In this document: one piece after another, positions 1-9,216 of the stretch
Layout: each line of letters starts with the position of its first letter
How positions within the stretch are numbered: the stretch's first letter is position 1
NCBI GenBank assembly: GCA_951640165.1
Contig: OX621250.1
Coordinates: forward strand, 4,960,001-5,024,000
Direction: 5' to 3'
Origin: Pseudoips prasinana
Taxonomy: Eukaryota; Arthropoda; Insecta; Lepidoptera; Nolidae
DNA length: 64,000 bases
Program-made: the position numbers and the translations under genes
Notes under the pieces: model-generated
Told to the model about the DNA's origin: nothing
Databases searched by the model: none
Seen by the model: only the letters and a program-made list of their open reading frames with translations

Positions 1-183
1 CCTATTAACTTTTGTACCTACAAGTCGTGACAAGATGCGGGTTTAAACAGGTTTCCAGTTCAGGGAGTTTAAAGTTTAGTTAGAAAAGTTTCAGATATAA
101 GGGTACCTGGTGAACATGTAATGAAAGGCATACCTACAACGTGAAGGGAGTTCTTTGTTATCTGTATATAACAAAGAAAAGTT

Positions 184-240
184 ATGTAACGTTTGATTAG
201 CCTTGTTGGTTTCGAAGCTAGTGTCGTGGGTTCGAACCCC
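184..240 (+). repeat. SINE head, left part, split by an RTE insertion
   Basis: A tRNA-like head (GTTGGTTTCGAAGCTAGTG, then a B box GTGGGTTCGAACCCC) stops abruptly at 240, where the ATC-repeat tail of a minus-strand RTE element starts. The SINE resumes at 1426 after a repeated TTCGAACCCC. Confidence 0.7.
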
Positions 241-1425
241 ATCATCATCATCATCATATCAACCGAAAGACGTCCACTGCTGGACAAAGGCCTCCCCCAA
301 AGATCTCCACAATTGCCGGTCTTGTGCTATTCGCATCCAGCAGTTTCCAGCGACCCGCACAAGATCATCGGTCCATCTTGTATGGGGCCTGCCCACGCTG
401 CGTCTTCCGGTTCGTGGTCGCCACTCGAGAACCTTTCTGCCCCAACGGCCGTCGGCTCTACGAGCTATGTGCCCTGCCCACTGCCACTTCAGCTTGGCAA
501 TTCTTCGGGCTATGTCGGTGACTTTGGTTCGCCTGCGGATTTCGACATTTCTGATGCGATCCCGCAGGGAAACTCCGAGCATAGCCCTCTCCATTGCTCT
601 TTGGGTGACCTTGAGCCTTCTAATAAGGCCCATAGTGAGCGACCACGTCTCTGTTCCGTATGTCATCACTGGCAACACACACTGGTCGAAGACTTTCGAC
701 TTGAGACACTGCGGTATTTTGGACGAGAAGATGTTACGTAGCTTCCCGAACGCTGCCCATCCGAGTTGGATTCTACGATTGACCTCCTTCTCGAAGTTGG
801 ACCTACCTAGTTGGATGGTCTGTCCTAGGTAAATATAGTTCTCTACAACTTCGAGTGCAGAGTCACCAACGTTCAATTGAGTGGGTGCAACATGGACGTT
901 TGACATGATTTTCGTCTTATCCATGTTCATTTTCAGACCCACTTGTTGAGAAACTCTGCTGAGGTCATCGAGCATTGTACCGAGGTCTTCCATGGTCTCA
1001 GCCATGACTACGATATCATCGGCAAATCGAAGGTGAGTGATGTACTCGCCATTGACATTGATGCCAAAGCCTTTCCAGTCCAGAAGCTTGAAGACGTCTT
1101 CCAATGCAGCGGTGAACAGTTTCGGAGATATAACATCTCCCTGTCTCACGCCTCGCTGCAAGTGGATAGGTTTCGAGATCTGGTCCTGGAGTCGCACTGA
1201 CATAGTGGCGTTTTCATACAAACACTTTATCACCTCGATATACCGGTAGTCAATTTGGCACCTTATGAGAGACCTCAGCACGGCCCATGTTTCGATAGAA
1301 TCGAAGGCTTTCTCATAGTCCACAAACGCTAAGCACAGTGGCTTGTTATACTCTTCGGTCTTCTGTATAACTTGCCGCAGCGTATGTATGTGGTCTATGG
1401 TGCTAAAGCCTTTTCGGAAACCGGC
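241..1425 (-). mobile_element. RTE-clade non-LTR retrotransposon, 5'-truncated
   Basis: This is a minus-strand LINE fragment of 1185 bp. It ends at 241-258 in an ATC-repeat tail (ATG repeats on its own strand), typical of lepidopteran RTE elements, and is truncated inside the reverse transcriptase. The 10-bp direct repeat TTCGAACCCC lies at 231-240 and 1426-1435, so the target-site duplication is intact. The target is the B box of a tRNA-like SINE. Short pieces of this family recur at 4385-4440, 5391-5456, 5586-5640, 24690-24960, 38146-38238 and 56480-56760. Confidence 0.9.
259..1425 (-). pseudogene. RTE reverse transcriptase, C-terminal 389 codons
   Basis: This encodes the RNA-dependent DNA polymerase part of an RTE non-LTR retrotransposon, which copies element RNA at a nicked chromosomal target. 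The element's reading starts at GFRKGFSTIDHIH just inside 1425. An upstream methionine at 1467 lies in the flanking SINE and is not a real start. Visible motifs are FVDYEKAFDS (RT motif A, catalytic Asp), RQGDVISPKLF (motif B) and FADDIVVMAE (motif C, catalytic Asp pair). Downstream is the long RTE-type C-terminus with LRDRIRN, WAGHIARR, GRPHTRWTDD and the terminal AFVQQWTSFG. The apurinic endonuclease domain and the N-terminus are missing, so it cannot be autonomous. The rest is free of stops and frameshifts, which points to a recent insertion. Confidence 0.92.
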
Positions 1426-1500
1426 TTCGAACCCCACCCAGGACAAATCTTTGTGTGATGAGTTCAATTCTTTGTTCCTTGTCGGGGTGTGATTTGTCTA
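1426..1500 (+). repeat. SINE, right part after the RTE insertion
   Basis: This resumes the SINE with CACCCAGGACAAAT and TTTGTGTGATGAG, as in the other tRNA-headed copies. It begins with the second copy of the RTE target-site duplication (1426-1435). Confidence 0.6.
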
Positions 1501-1594
1501 CAAGTATATAATACTATATGTGTCATACAAATAGGTGTCATATGCGGGAATAGAAAATCTATTTATATAGATAAAAATCTATTTATATAGATAA

Positions 1595-1831
1595 CTAGCT
1601 GTGCCCGCGACTTCGTCCGCGTGTTAATTAGTTTATTTAGTAATATAAAATACTTTTTCTAAAATAAAAGTAGCCTAAGTTACGTCTTATTACATCAGCT
1701 ACTTGCCAATAAAAGTCCCGTCAAAATCGGTCCAGCCATTTCAGAGATAAGCCGGAACAAACAGACAGACAGATAGACAAATCTTGTAAAAAAAAATATT
1801 TTGGTGTATGTACCGTATATTATATGTATTC
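1595..1831 (-). mobile_element. Non-autonomous Helitron, diverged subtype
   Basis: Read on the minus strand, the copy ends in CTAG followed by T, preceded by a GC-rich hairpin (CGCGGACGAAGTCGCG), as expected for a Helitron 3' end. The other end resembles the TC-TATACATATAATA start of Hel-A but is mutated. The hairpin sequence differs from Hel-A and Hel-B, so this is a third subtype. Confidence 0.6.
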
Positions 1832-1974
1832 ATATTTATGTAGTAAAAACCGGCTATTTCAATATTAGAAACAGACACTCCAATTCTATTTATTTGTATA
1901 GAGTATAGATTATGTAGTAAAAACCGGCTATTTCAATATTACAAACAGACACTCCAATTTTATTTATTTGTATG

Positions 1975-2088
1975 TATAGATTACACCCAGACTCAGTACA
2001 AACAGACATGTTCATGCACACAGATATCTGTCTTGGGTAGGAATCGAAACCACGACCTGCGGCGCCGGTCCGTTAATATAGGCAAATT
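1975..2088 (-). repeat. SINE-A, head and part of body
   Basis: The minus-strand copy shows the reverse of TCCTGAGTCTGGGTGTAAT, CATGAACATGTCTGT and the B-box region (GGAATCGAAACCACGACCTG). The 3' half is missing. The 2103-2240 stretch beyond it contains another degraded B-box-like sequence that I could not assign. Confidence 0.65.
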
Positions 2089-2469
2089 AAGCTCCTTAAC
2101 TTACAATAGGTGTCCCGAACGGGAACCGAACCCGCAACACGTAGTAGCGAAACTGCTACCTAACATTTGTAGTCAAAGTCAATTTAAATACAACATATAG
2201 AACTATCACATTTCATTAGTACATTCACATATATAATGTATGTATGTATTTGTATAGTGTCGTATCTGTTGTCTGCATAGAAAGTGCAACAGTCGATAAT
2301 GACATCGCAAATAAACAGCCATTCGTCCATTTCGCAACCAGATCCGAATCCGCACTTGACACATTTATATCGGCACGCGAATGCCTACACCTGCACAGAG
2401 TAGAGATGAACGCAGATAAGAAAGTATATGAACGGAAAGGTCTTTATTTTTTTAAGGCAGTTTGAGAAT

Positions 2470-2703
2470 CAGGGGGGCTACCGGCTAAGTCGCCGAACAT
2501 CGGAATAGTGATCGGCGTTTAAATAAATAAAGGTCAAAAATGACTTATTCAATCGTTAAATCGGCTTCCGTGAGCACATGTGACGACATAAATGATCCGG
2601 AATCGATTGTCAACGTTGAAGCCGATTTAACGATTGATTAAGTAATTTTTAACCTTTATTTATTTAAACATCAACAACGGCGACTTAGCCGGTAGAGCCC
2701 CAG
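2470..2703. mobile_element. Palindromic MITE M1, full copy
   Basis: The copy runs from CAGGGGGGCTACCGGCTAAG to CTTAGCCGGTAGAGCCCCAG, with long imperfect inverted arms (TCGCCGAACATCG, AAATAAATAAAGGT, CAATCGTTAAATCGGCTTC) and a short asymmetric loop containing GGAATCGATTGTCAACG. It has no coding capacity. A second, partial copy overlaps its right end in the same orientation. Confidence 0.8.
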
Positions 2704-2761
2704 GGGTGCTACCGGCTAAGTCGCCGAACATCGGGATCGTGATCAGCGTTCAAATAAATCG
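2701..2761. mobile_element. MITE M1, partial copy
   Basis: One M1 arm (GCTACCGGCTAAGTCGCCGA and onward) directly follows the full M1 copy. It ends at AAATAAATCG without the loop or second arm. Confidence 0.7.
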
Positions 2762-2944
2762 TCGTATTTCACAATCAATTGGGTTCCTCAAAATGGCTGA
2801 TGTCGACGTGGTAGGCCCAAACGGAGACGGTGTGATGACCTGAAGTCGTTTTGTAACGACTCGCCTGAAATTTAGAGGCGCAGCACAGGGACATCGGGAA
2901 TACCTTTGCTCAGCACTGGGATACAGAAATTGGCTAGAATAAAA

Positions 2945-3245
2945 AGAAACAAAAAGGGGGAATGCCTACGCATGTCACCCGCAAAAAGTGTCTTTGGGTG
3001 GGTATGTCGGACTCGCACCGACTAAATCTAACCTGCCGTGGACTTCTCTTAGCGCCTAATGAGGGGAGCCCGGGAACGCGGTTATGCTGCTCAGGTGCCC
3101 GCCTTTTGCGCCAAGTCCCAGATGGTCGGGACACGTACCCTGGGAGGGCTCTGGATTGCCCTCCCCTATTGCCAACTCCAGCCAATCCGGCATAAACAAA
3201 TCGCTGTCTTCCCGGACCTGCTTTCACGTGCCGGCAGTAGAGGAT
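2945..3245 (+). repeat. GC-rich repeat S
   Basis: A GC-rich block in AT-rich surroundings contains GGAATGCCTACGCATGTC, TCGCACCGACTAAATC, AACCTGCCGTGGAC, GAGCCCGGGAACGCGG and TGCTCAGGTGCCCGCC. The same order of motifs is found in reverse at 23085-23245. It resembles the 3' region of a non-LTR element, but no coding motif is visible. The open frames here on both strands look incidental. Confidence 0.5.
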
Positions 3246-3309
3246 ACATACAGTGTGAGAAACACTGCTACCGCAGCCCCGAGGGTGAACGGAAAGTTCT
3301 ATTTTTGAC

Positions 3310-4370
3310 CATTTGTTTTCGGGTTTTATAAGCTTGGAGCCAACGTCTATGGAATTCTCATGCAGTTTTTTTTATTATAAGCTAGTTTACATCGAGTTTC
3401 ATGATGATTAATAGTTCCATAAAATCTGAGCGTAACTATCATGTGAAGGGTTTTGTACGCACAAGATTGTCAGTCATCGAGCAAAAAACATCGACAAATT
3501 CACGTTTCTCATAATTTTACAAACACAAACTTTCTTGAAATTTCAACTGTCTTCCTAATTACAGGTCATACTTACATATACATACATATAGCCCGCGGGC
3601 AGACAGACAAATGAGGGGTGGAGGGTCGTACAACGAAGGCTTAGTAAACTACCCACTTTCCAATTATCTTTATTGTAGTGTAGGTGAAGTTAACAATTTC
3701 CACAATATAATTATTGTAAATGTGAGTAGGAATTTGTAAAGAGAAACAGTCACATAACAAAAAGGTATGTACTGTTAGTTATCTGATAATGAAAAGTAAT
3801 GCTTTTCTCTTAAATCTTAAAGTGCATTTTACAAAGACTACATGAAGTTCGTATTCCCATTCTATTATTTACATCAGGTAAAGAGGCATCTTGCGAATAC
3901 TAAGAAATGTAACTAATGAGGAAAGCTAAAACTTACGCACATACATGTCGATATGAAGTTAAATAACACATTTTACGGTTTGTAATGTATATGCTAAGTA
4001 CGTACCTTTTACTCACGTAGTTTTGCCAAAGATAGATGAAATATATACGTTGAATTAGCTAAAAAACACTAGAAATTATGTAGGCGTTTCTGTTTGTTTA
4101 CACCACTAAACTAGTTCCAATGTCATCCCATCTCTTTCTAATATAGCTCGTATGAAAAGAACAGGGCATGTAACTGTCAAACTTCTCGACAGGTTTTAAC
4201 GTATCGCTTATTTTCCCGTAGTATTACGCGGCAAAACTAAATTGACACAACTAAATATGCCATTAAATTTTTATTAAAATTATGTAAGAAAGAAATGCAA
4301 TGACATGTATTTTTTTTTGTTGGTATGCATAGATTTGTGTGTAGTGTATTACGGAATTATGTAGTTTCAA
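3310..4370. other. AT-rich stretch, no feature recognised
   Basis: I see no coding pattern, tRNA-like box, terminal repeat or copy of the window's repeat families here, apart from a short CCCGCGGGCAGACAGACAAA fragment near 3594. Confidence 0.4.
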
Positions 4371-4384
4371 TATTAATTTGATGA

Positions 4385-4440
4385 CTGAACTTCCATGGGG
4401 GAAGCCTTTGTCCAAGTGTGGACGTCTTTTGGTTGACATG
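4385..4440 (+). repeat. RTE 3' tail fragment
   Basis: GGGGGAAGCCTTTGTCCAAG, then GTGGACGTCTTTTGGTTGA, matches the last codons (AFVQQWTSFG) and tail of the RTE element at 241-1425. It is severely 5'-truncated. Confidence 0.65.
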
Positions 4441-4599
4441 ACGATGAAACCTGGCTACAAACTTCATCAGATTGTTATTATCCCTGTGAAAATGCTTTGC
4501 AACCAACGTCAAAATCTGCGCCATAATTATTGCTGTGCAACAAATCCGTACGAGGTTTCTGCGATACTTCATACGTAACTCCAAATGGCAATTATTGTG

Positions 4600-5180
4600 C
4601 AGGATTCGCTATCGCTTGACTTCTTCTGCAAAATATGTTATAAGGGGGCGGAATTTATCGGACGCTGAATTCGAATTCATAATTATAGAACTGACGGATT
4701 TATAATTAAATAACTTATAGCTGTAAGCAAGCTATTGAAGCTGAAAGATTATGAAAAATTTTACTGTGTACATATGTAAGTACCCCATTACAAGAAATGC
4801 AGTTGAAGCCAAGTCGGTGAATACATTAGACCTTACTGACTAAATAAGAAGGGAGGTTTTTGTACTATAAGTGTATCCATTGATTTGACTTTCATACGCC
4901 ATATTTCTTGATGACAGACAATATTTAGAACTTATTACATTGAATATTTATTTATCGAAACAACCTTCAGCTAAATTAATTCCACTTATTCCACAGCATT
5001 AGTTCATTTAATGTCATATAAATTATCATAAAATTATAATAATCGTTATAAGTTGTAGTTGCCTAACGACATATCTGCACTAACTAGTCTGTGATCTAAT
5101 ATATTACTGAGAACGACTTGTGACATCAGATAAAAAGAATCTATGACACAATAAGATGCAAACTGCGAATATTCGCACTT
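4600..5180. other. AT-rich stretch, no feature recognised
   Basis: No coding or repeat signature was found before the SINE-A copy that begins near 5190. Confidence 0.35.
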
Positions 5181-5189
5181 CGCACAGTT

Positions 5190-5345
5190 CACACTAACCG
5201 CTAAATGTGGCTGTAAAGACTTACCTTTCACGCCGCAGGTCGTGTGTTCGATTCCCACTTAGAACAGATATTTGTGTGCATGAACATGTCTGTTTGTCCT
5301 GAGTCTTGAGTGGAATTATCTATAAGTATGTATTTACATACATAC
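5190..5345 (+). repeat. SINE-A, head and body
   Basis: This contains CGCCGCAGGTCGTGTGTTCG (B box), ATATTTGTGTGCATGAACAT and GTCTGTTTGTCCTGAGTC. It ends in a hairpin at 5317-5354 (TATCTATAAGTATGTA facing its reverse complement) instead of the usual tail. Confidence 0.75.
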
Positions 5346-5390
5346 TTATAGATATACTTATATTCTGGAAATCGCTGGATGCGGATAGCG

Positions 5391-5456
5391 CAAGACCTGG
5401 AGATCTTTGGGGGAGGCCTTTGTCCAGCAGTGGACTTCTTTTGGGTGATATGATGA
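5391..5456 (+). repeat. RTE 3' tail fragment
   Basis: GCAAGACCTGGAGATCTTTG, GGGGAGGCCTTTGTCCAGCA and GATATGATGATG match the RTE C-terminus and its ATG-repeat tail. Confidence 0.75.
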
Positions 5457-5595
5457 TGTATTTACAAAAGAAAAGTAGTATACCTAGGTATGTAATATAG
5501 CAGTTATCTGGTTTCCATAGTACAAGCTGTGCTTAGTTTGGCATCAGATGGCCGTGTGTGAATAATGTTCCAGGATATTATTATCTTTGAGGGAA
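5456..5595 (+). repeat. SINE-A, 3' half
   Basis: The copy has TATTTACAAAAGAAAAGTAG, GTTATCTGGTTTCCATAGTA, then AGTTTGGCATCAGATGGCCG and AGGATATTATTAT. The tRNA-like head is absent. Confidence 0.75.
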
Positions 5596-5640
5596 GCCGT
5601 TGTCCAGCAGTGTACGTCCTTCGGCTGACATGATGATGAT
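5586..5640 (+). repeat. RTE 3' tail fragment
   Basis: GAGGGAAGCCGTTGTCCAGC, GTGTACGTCCTTCGGCTGA and an ATG-repeat tail match the RTE 3' end. Confidence 0.65.
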
Positions 5641-5892
5641 ATGAATATTTCCCCGATCTGTATTCAGCCAGGCATTGACCCATCTATGTATACACCTCGT
5701 GTTACCGTATCCAATATTTTCGTACTTAGACGTGACTTTGAGTTTAATTATATGTATAAGTGTATATTTGCAAAAAACAGTAGTATATATACACAGTAGT
5801 ATATAGCTAAAATCAGTTGTAGTGATAATTATAAAAAAATATTCAAAACATGCAATATTCTGTCGGTAAGCTTAAAACATAAATATCTACTA

Positions 5893-6132
5893 ATGACAAA
5901 TCAACATGGCAATCAGGAGCTTAACCTAGCACCCGTATCGCACAATCACGGCACTAGGTCGATTACTACCAGCAAGTACGACGTTCCTCGAGTCAGTAAT
6001 TATTATGGAGATAGGACACTAAGGAAACAAATACCATATGTACTAAATAGTTTGCCTGTGGATATTAGACAAGAGCCAAATAGAAATAAATTTATGCTAT
6101 TATTAAAGAAATATTTATTAGATAGTATATAA
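5893..6132 (+). pseudogene. Non-LTR retrotransposon protein, extreme C-terminus
   Basis: An 80-codon frame contains HNHGTRSITTSKYDVPRVSN, then YYGDRTLRKQIPYVLNSLP, then NKFMLLLKKYLLDSI and a stop. This order (H-x-TR motif, a GxRxL segment, LNSLP, and a basic Lxx-YLL ending) is the usual C-terminal tail downstream of the reverse transcriptase in CR1/Jockey-like LINEs. The catalytic domains are missing. The frame may extend upstream of the first methionine, since the fragment is 5'-truncated. A 3' untranslated region and an AAT-repeat/A-rich tail follow to about 6275. The clade assignment is tentative. Confidence 0.65.
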
Positions 6133-6275
6133 CATATATTTTACATATATATATTGATACTACAAGGAGACTCATCTGAGTCCACAGACAAACTGTTTAA
6201 AACAATTTTGTGGGCCTATGTCTTAGCTTTCAGAACTATCTATCTGTAGTTGTATAATAATAATAAAGAAAAAAA
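6133..6275 (+). repeat. LINE 3' untranslated region and tail
   Basis: AAGGAGACTCATCTGAGTCC is followed by GTGGGCCTATGTCTTAGC and then AATAATAATAAAG with an A-rich end. It directly follows the LINE C-terminal frame. Confidence 0.55.
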
Positions 6276-6284
6276 ATGTAATGT

Positions 6285-6360
6285 ATCAGTTATCTGGTTT
6301 CTATAGTACAAGCGCTGCTTAGTTTGAGATCAGGTGGCCGTGTGTGAATAATGTCATTAT
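6285..6360 (+). repeat. SINE-A, 3' fragment
   Basis: TATCTGGTTTCTATAGTACA and AGATCAGGTGGCCGTGTGTG mark the tail half only. Confidence 0.65.
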
Positions 6361-6560
6361 ATCACGTGGGAGAAGGTAGAAGTCGGACTATTTCCGAGAG
6401 AACGAGCAGCAGGGTCTCTCCTCACTAGACTGCAGTCGCCAACTTGTTTGCCAAGCGTGGTGATTATTGCATATCCCATTATCCAATATCTAATTCTTTG
6501 GAGAGGCTATTGTCCAGCAGAGGACGTCGTTATAGGGATTGGGTGGCGATATGCTTTGCC
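6361..6560 (+). repeat. SINE-R with RTE-like tail
   Basis: The body has AGAGAACGAGCAGCAGGGTC, CTGCAGTCGCCAACTTGTTT and GCCAAGCGTGGTGATTATTG. The end (GGAGAGGCTATTGTCCAGCA, GAGGACGTCG) matches the RTE 3' tail. Copies with better ends are at 9001-9216 and 17279-17443. Confidence 0.65.
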
Positions 6561-6689
6561 TGATACACAGCCGGCGAGCACTCTATATTATACAAAGTGT
6601 AATTACATAAAAAGTACTTAGACATAACTTATTAACTTAACTTTATTTGTTTATGAAACTGAACAACGTGTAGCGCATCCCCAATTGAA

Positions 6690-6806
6690 ACTGAACCTTA
6701 TGCTTATGTGATAAAGTTGAAAATCTATAAAAGAAATTTGACAGATTTTATAAAAGAAATTTGACAGATTTGGGTAACTGAATGTGCTGGCGACTATACT
6801 TTGTAT
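6690..6806. mobile_element. MITE M2, partial copy
   Basis: This shares CCCCAATTGAAACTGAACCT, GTGATAAAGTTGAAAATCTA and AAATTTGACAGAT with the full M2 copies, and ends near ATGTGCTGGCGACTATAC. An internal 20-odd-bp piece (TATAAAAGAAATTTGACAGA) is tandemly repeated. The left terminus is lost. Confidence 0.6.
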
Positions 6807-6916
6807 GGGGCGCTAAAATATAATATTCGTGTTTCACAAACTGGTGCTCTTTAATTTATTTAGTTTCGGTTCAATTCCATTTCGTCCACTATTTGCGTTA
6901 CACTTTGTATAGTATG

Positions 6917-7057
6917 TCCTACTATTGTAAATGCGAAAGTTTGTGAGTATGGATGTGTATGTATAGATGTTAATTAGTCTTCCACGCAAAAACTACCGAA
7001 TGGATTTCGATGAAACTGTGTAGGTATATAGATTATTTATCTGAATAACAATTACAA
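6917..7057 (+). mobile_element. Hel-B Helitron, 5' fragment
   Basis: It begins with TC (TCCTACTATTGTAAATGCGA) and continues with AAAGTTTGTGAGTATGGATG and TCCACGCAAAAACTACCGAA. It lacks the hairpin and CTAG end and abuts the next Hel-B copy. Confidence 0.65.
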
Positions 7058-7571
7058 TCACACTAGTATTATAAAGGCGAAAGTTTGTGAGTGTGTATGT
7101 TTGTAACTTCTTCACGTCTAAACGGCTGGAACGATTTTTATAAAATTTGGTATGGAGTTAGCTGACACCCTGGATTAACATATAGGCTATCTATACATAC
7201 ATATATATATAATAAAATCGTAGTAAAGTCAAAACTGTACATTGAATATTTTTTTTAAATGATACTTGGGGCGTGATCTACAATCGATATCGAAGCCAAA
7301 AATATCGTTTTTAGAATTGTTGTCTGTTTATCTGTTTGTCTGTATGTATGTCCGGGCTAAACTCAATAAGTACTGAAAATACATGGATTTACTTAAAATT
7401 TTGCATGAATATTACTAGGAGGTCGGGTCAACATATAGGCTACATATTATCACGCTATCACCTACGGGGGAGGAGCTGTGATAATTAATAAAGTATATCG
7501 CGGGTAAAACCGCGGGGCGCAGCTAGTAATTTATAAAATTTAACGCGGGTAAAACCGCGGGGCACAGCTAG
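7058..7571 (+). mobile_element. Hel-B Helitron interrupted by Hel-A
   Basis: The copy starts with TC after an A at 7057. Its 3' end is the stem CGCGG-GTAAAA-CCGCG, a short spacer and CTAG at 7568-7571, followed by T. That is the Helitron signature (5' TC, 3' hairpin plus CTRR, A/T target). It is split by a complete Hel-A at 7190-7526. Confidence 0.8.
7190..7526 (+). mobile_element. Hel-A Helitron, complete, nested
   Basis: It starts TCTATACATACATATATATA after A7189 and ends with the CGCGG/CCGCG hairpin and CTAG (7523-7526) before T7527. Internal landmarks are TTTTTGGCTTCGATATCGAT-type sequence in reverse, GTCTGTATGTATGTCCGGGC, CAACATATAGGCTACATA and CACGCTATCACCTACGGGG. It is non-coding and would depend on a Rep/helicase protein encoded elsewhere. 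Confidence 0.85.
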
Positions 7572-7839
7572 TACTTATTATATTCTAACAGTCCGCTAAA
7601 GATGATTTCACTATATGGCAGAGTACAACGCCTACCTCGCGTAACGGTAGAATGGTATGTTTTGATAACATCTGACCAAAAACATACACAAGTAAAATAG
7701 TTCCTACCTACGCGCAAATATTTGCTTGCGAAGCTATTCCCAAATAAATAGAGGCCGATTTCTTTTTTCCATTAATGGTATCGATCACTACGGAAGTCAA
7801 GAGCTTACTGTCTTGACTTATAATGGAATTGTGTACAGG

Positions 7840-7945
7840 AATAACCCATCTTATCCCTTGGGAGTCGTAGAAGTCGCCCCTGCTGGTAAAACTATTAGAG
7901 AACGGGCAGCAGCGCCTCTCTGAGTACTAATGACCATCATACTAT
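7840..7945 (-). repeat. SINE-R fragment, inverted against the next
   Basis: AGAGAACGGGCAGCAGCGCC and CTGAGTACTAATGACCATCA are SINE-R body motifs. The same motifs follow in the opposite orientation from 7954, making a palindrome centred at 7949. Confidence 0.6.
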
Positions 7946-7994
7946 GGTGCTCGTAGTATGATGGTCATTAGCAGTCAGAGAGACGCTGCTGTCC
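7904..7994. repeat. Inverted repeat, about 41-bp arms
   Basis: GGGCAGCAGCGCCTCTCTGA through CATCATACTA (7904-7944) faces TAGTATGATGGTCATTAG through GACGCTGCTGTCC (7954-7994), with few mismatches and a 9-nt loop. Confidence 0.85.
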
Positions 7995-7997
7995 GAT

Positions 7998-8112
7998 CTC
8001 CCAAATGCTGCCTTTGCAATATTTGGGGGAGGGATATGCGATTTATATATTTGGAATAAGCGATTATGGCACATCCCCCTCCCCCAAATATTGCAAACGC
8101 AGCATTTGGGAG
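7998..8112. repeat. Second adjacent inverted repeat, about 38-bp arms
   Basis: CTCCCAAATGCTGCCTTTGC and AATATTTGGGGGAGGG (7998-8035) face the reverse complement ending AGCATTTGGGAG at 8112. The loop includes GCGATTATGGCACATCCCC, a SINE-R motif. Confidence 0.85.
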
Positions 8113-8237
8113 AAATGCTGTATGTATGTATATATGTATATTTGTTGTCCGGAACTGGGAACTCATCCGTGCGTATTCCCTGTTTCGCTGAACCCTGCTA
8201 CGAGTTTTTGTTGTGGGCGGGGATATAGTTGTCATTG

Positions 8238-8270
8238 ATAAATAGAAAGATAGAAAGAAAGAAAGAAATT
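8238..8270. repeat. GAAA/GATA microsatellite
   Basis: Short run of GATAGAAA and GAAAGAAA units. Nothing else was recognised from 8271 to 8510. Confidence 0.7.
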
Positions 8271-8510
8271 ATTTAATTTTCATAACATGGACGGAAAATA
8301 TATTCAATTGTGGTATACATGTTAAACATTTCTAATTTTATACGTACTGATATGAAAAAGGCCCTATCTCAGCTAGTAGTTAGTACTACATTTCTGCAGT
8401 GCTGATCTTCCGATAGTGGATAAGTTAAAACTCAAACTCAAAGTATTAATTGCAGTCTAAGTTTACATATTGTTGTTAATTTTAATAAAAGCCCATATTA
8501 CTTACCCTGA

Positions 8511-8716
8511 AGAAGTTTACCTACCCTGCGTGAATGGTACAACCGGAAGGGGAAGGCCTGGTAGAACATTTTCCGACTAAATCGGATACGTTCTCAAGAA
8601 AGGCCAGGTCTGAAGTACCCTAAACGGAGCATGTATGAAGAATATAATGTCAGTAAACGAGGCGAAAGAAGTGTGCAAGGATGGAAGCCTCCTGCCTCTG
8701 GGAAACAGGCTTCTTT
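8511..8716 (+). pseudogene. LINE C-terminal fragment, same family as 27535-29055
   Basis: A plus-strand frame reads GTTGRGRPGRTFSD, then (after a stop) VLKKGQV, then ACMKNIMSVNEAKEVCKDGS. This is the end of the LINE found on the minus strand at 27.5-29.1 kb (GRGRPRR; VNEAKEVC motif). It is followed by GGGAAACAGGCTTCTTTC. The reverse transcriptase catalytic domain is absent and the frame is broken. Confidence 0.65.
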
Positions 8717-9000
8717 CTTCTACCATTAATATTTTTCTCAATTGTTGTGACTATTTACCTACTTTTGTGTTGCACAATGCCTCTGTAGCCGGTGGGCTGT
8801 GCAGAGGTGCAGCTAACTATGTCCTAATATTTATATGTCCTCATGTGTTTGCTGTGTTCTGTTTATTCGTAATATTTGAGGATATACCGAATTACGAGAT
8901 GCAGATATTTATTCTTACGCAACAGTGTCAGAGCAACGAGAGGACACCTTACGCGAATAATTTAACCGCACACTGTGAATTAACGGTGTGGTGATGGCAT
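8717..9000. other. No convincing feature
   Basis: A frame runs on from the LINE fragment to 8994 but has no recognisable motif. It is probably incidental. Confidence 0.3.
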
Positions 9001-9216
9001 AGAATATCATCACCATCTCATATCATCTCATCCCGTGGGGGGCGTAGAAATCGACGGAGGGAATACCTACCAGAGAACGGGCAGCAGCGTTTTTCTGTGA
9101 CCATGAAACTGCGATCGCCCACCCGTCTGCCGTAGCGATTATGGCATAACCCCCCAAGATGATGCTTGGGGAGGCTTTTATCCTGCAGTGGACATCTTAC
9201 GGCTATTATGATGAAG
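9001..9216 (+). repeat. SINE-R, near full length
   Basis: This has CATCCCGTGGGGGGCGTAGA, GAGAACGGGCAGCAGCG, CTGCGATCGCCCACCCGTCT and GCGATTATGGCATAACC. Its RTE-like tail is GGGGAGGCTTTTATCCTGCA, GTGGACATCTTACGGCT and ATTATGATG. Confidence 0.75.

Noticed and set aside
193..832. Plus-strand open frames of about 180-210 codons over 193-832
   Set aside because: They are antisense shadows of the RTE reverse transcriptase; the minus strand carries the motif-bearing frame.
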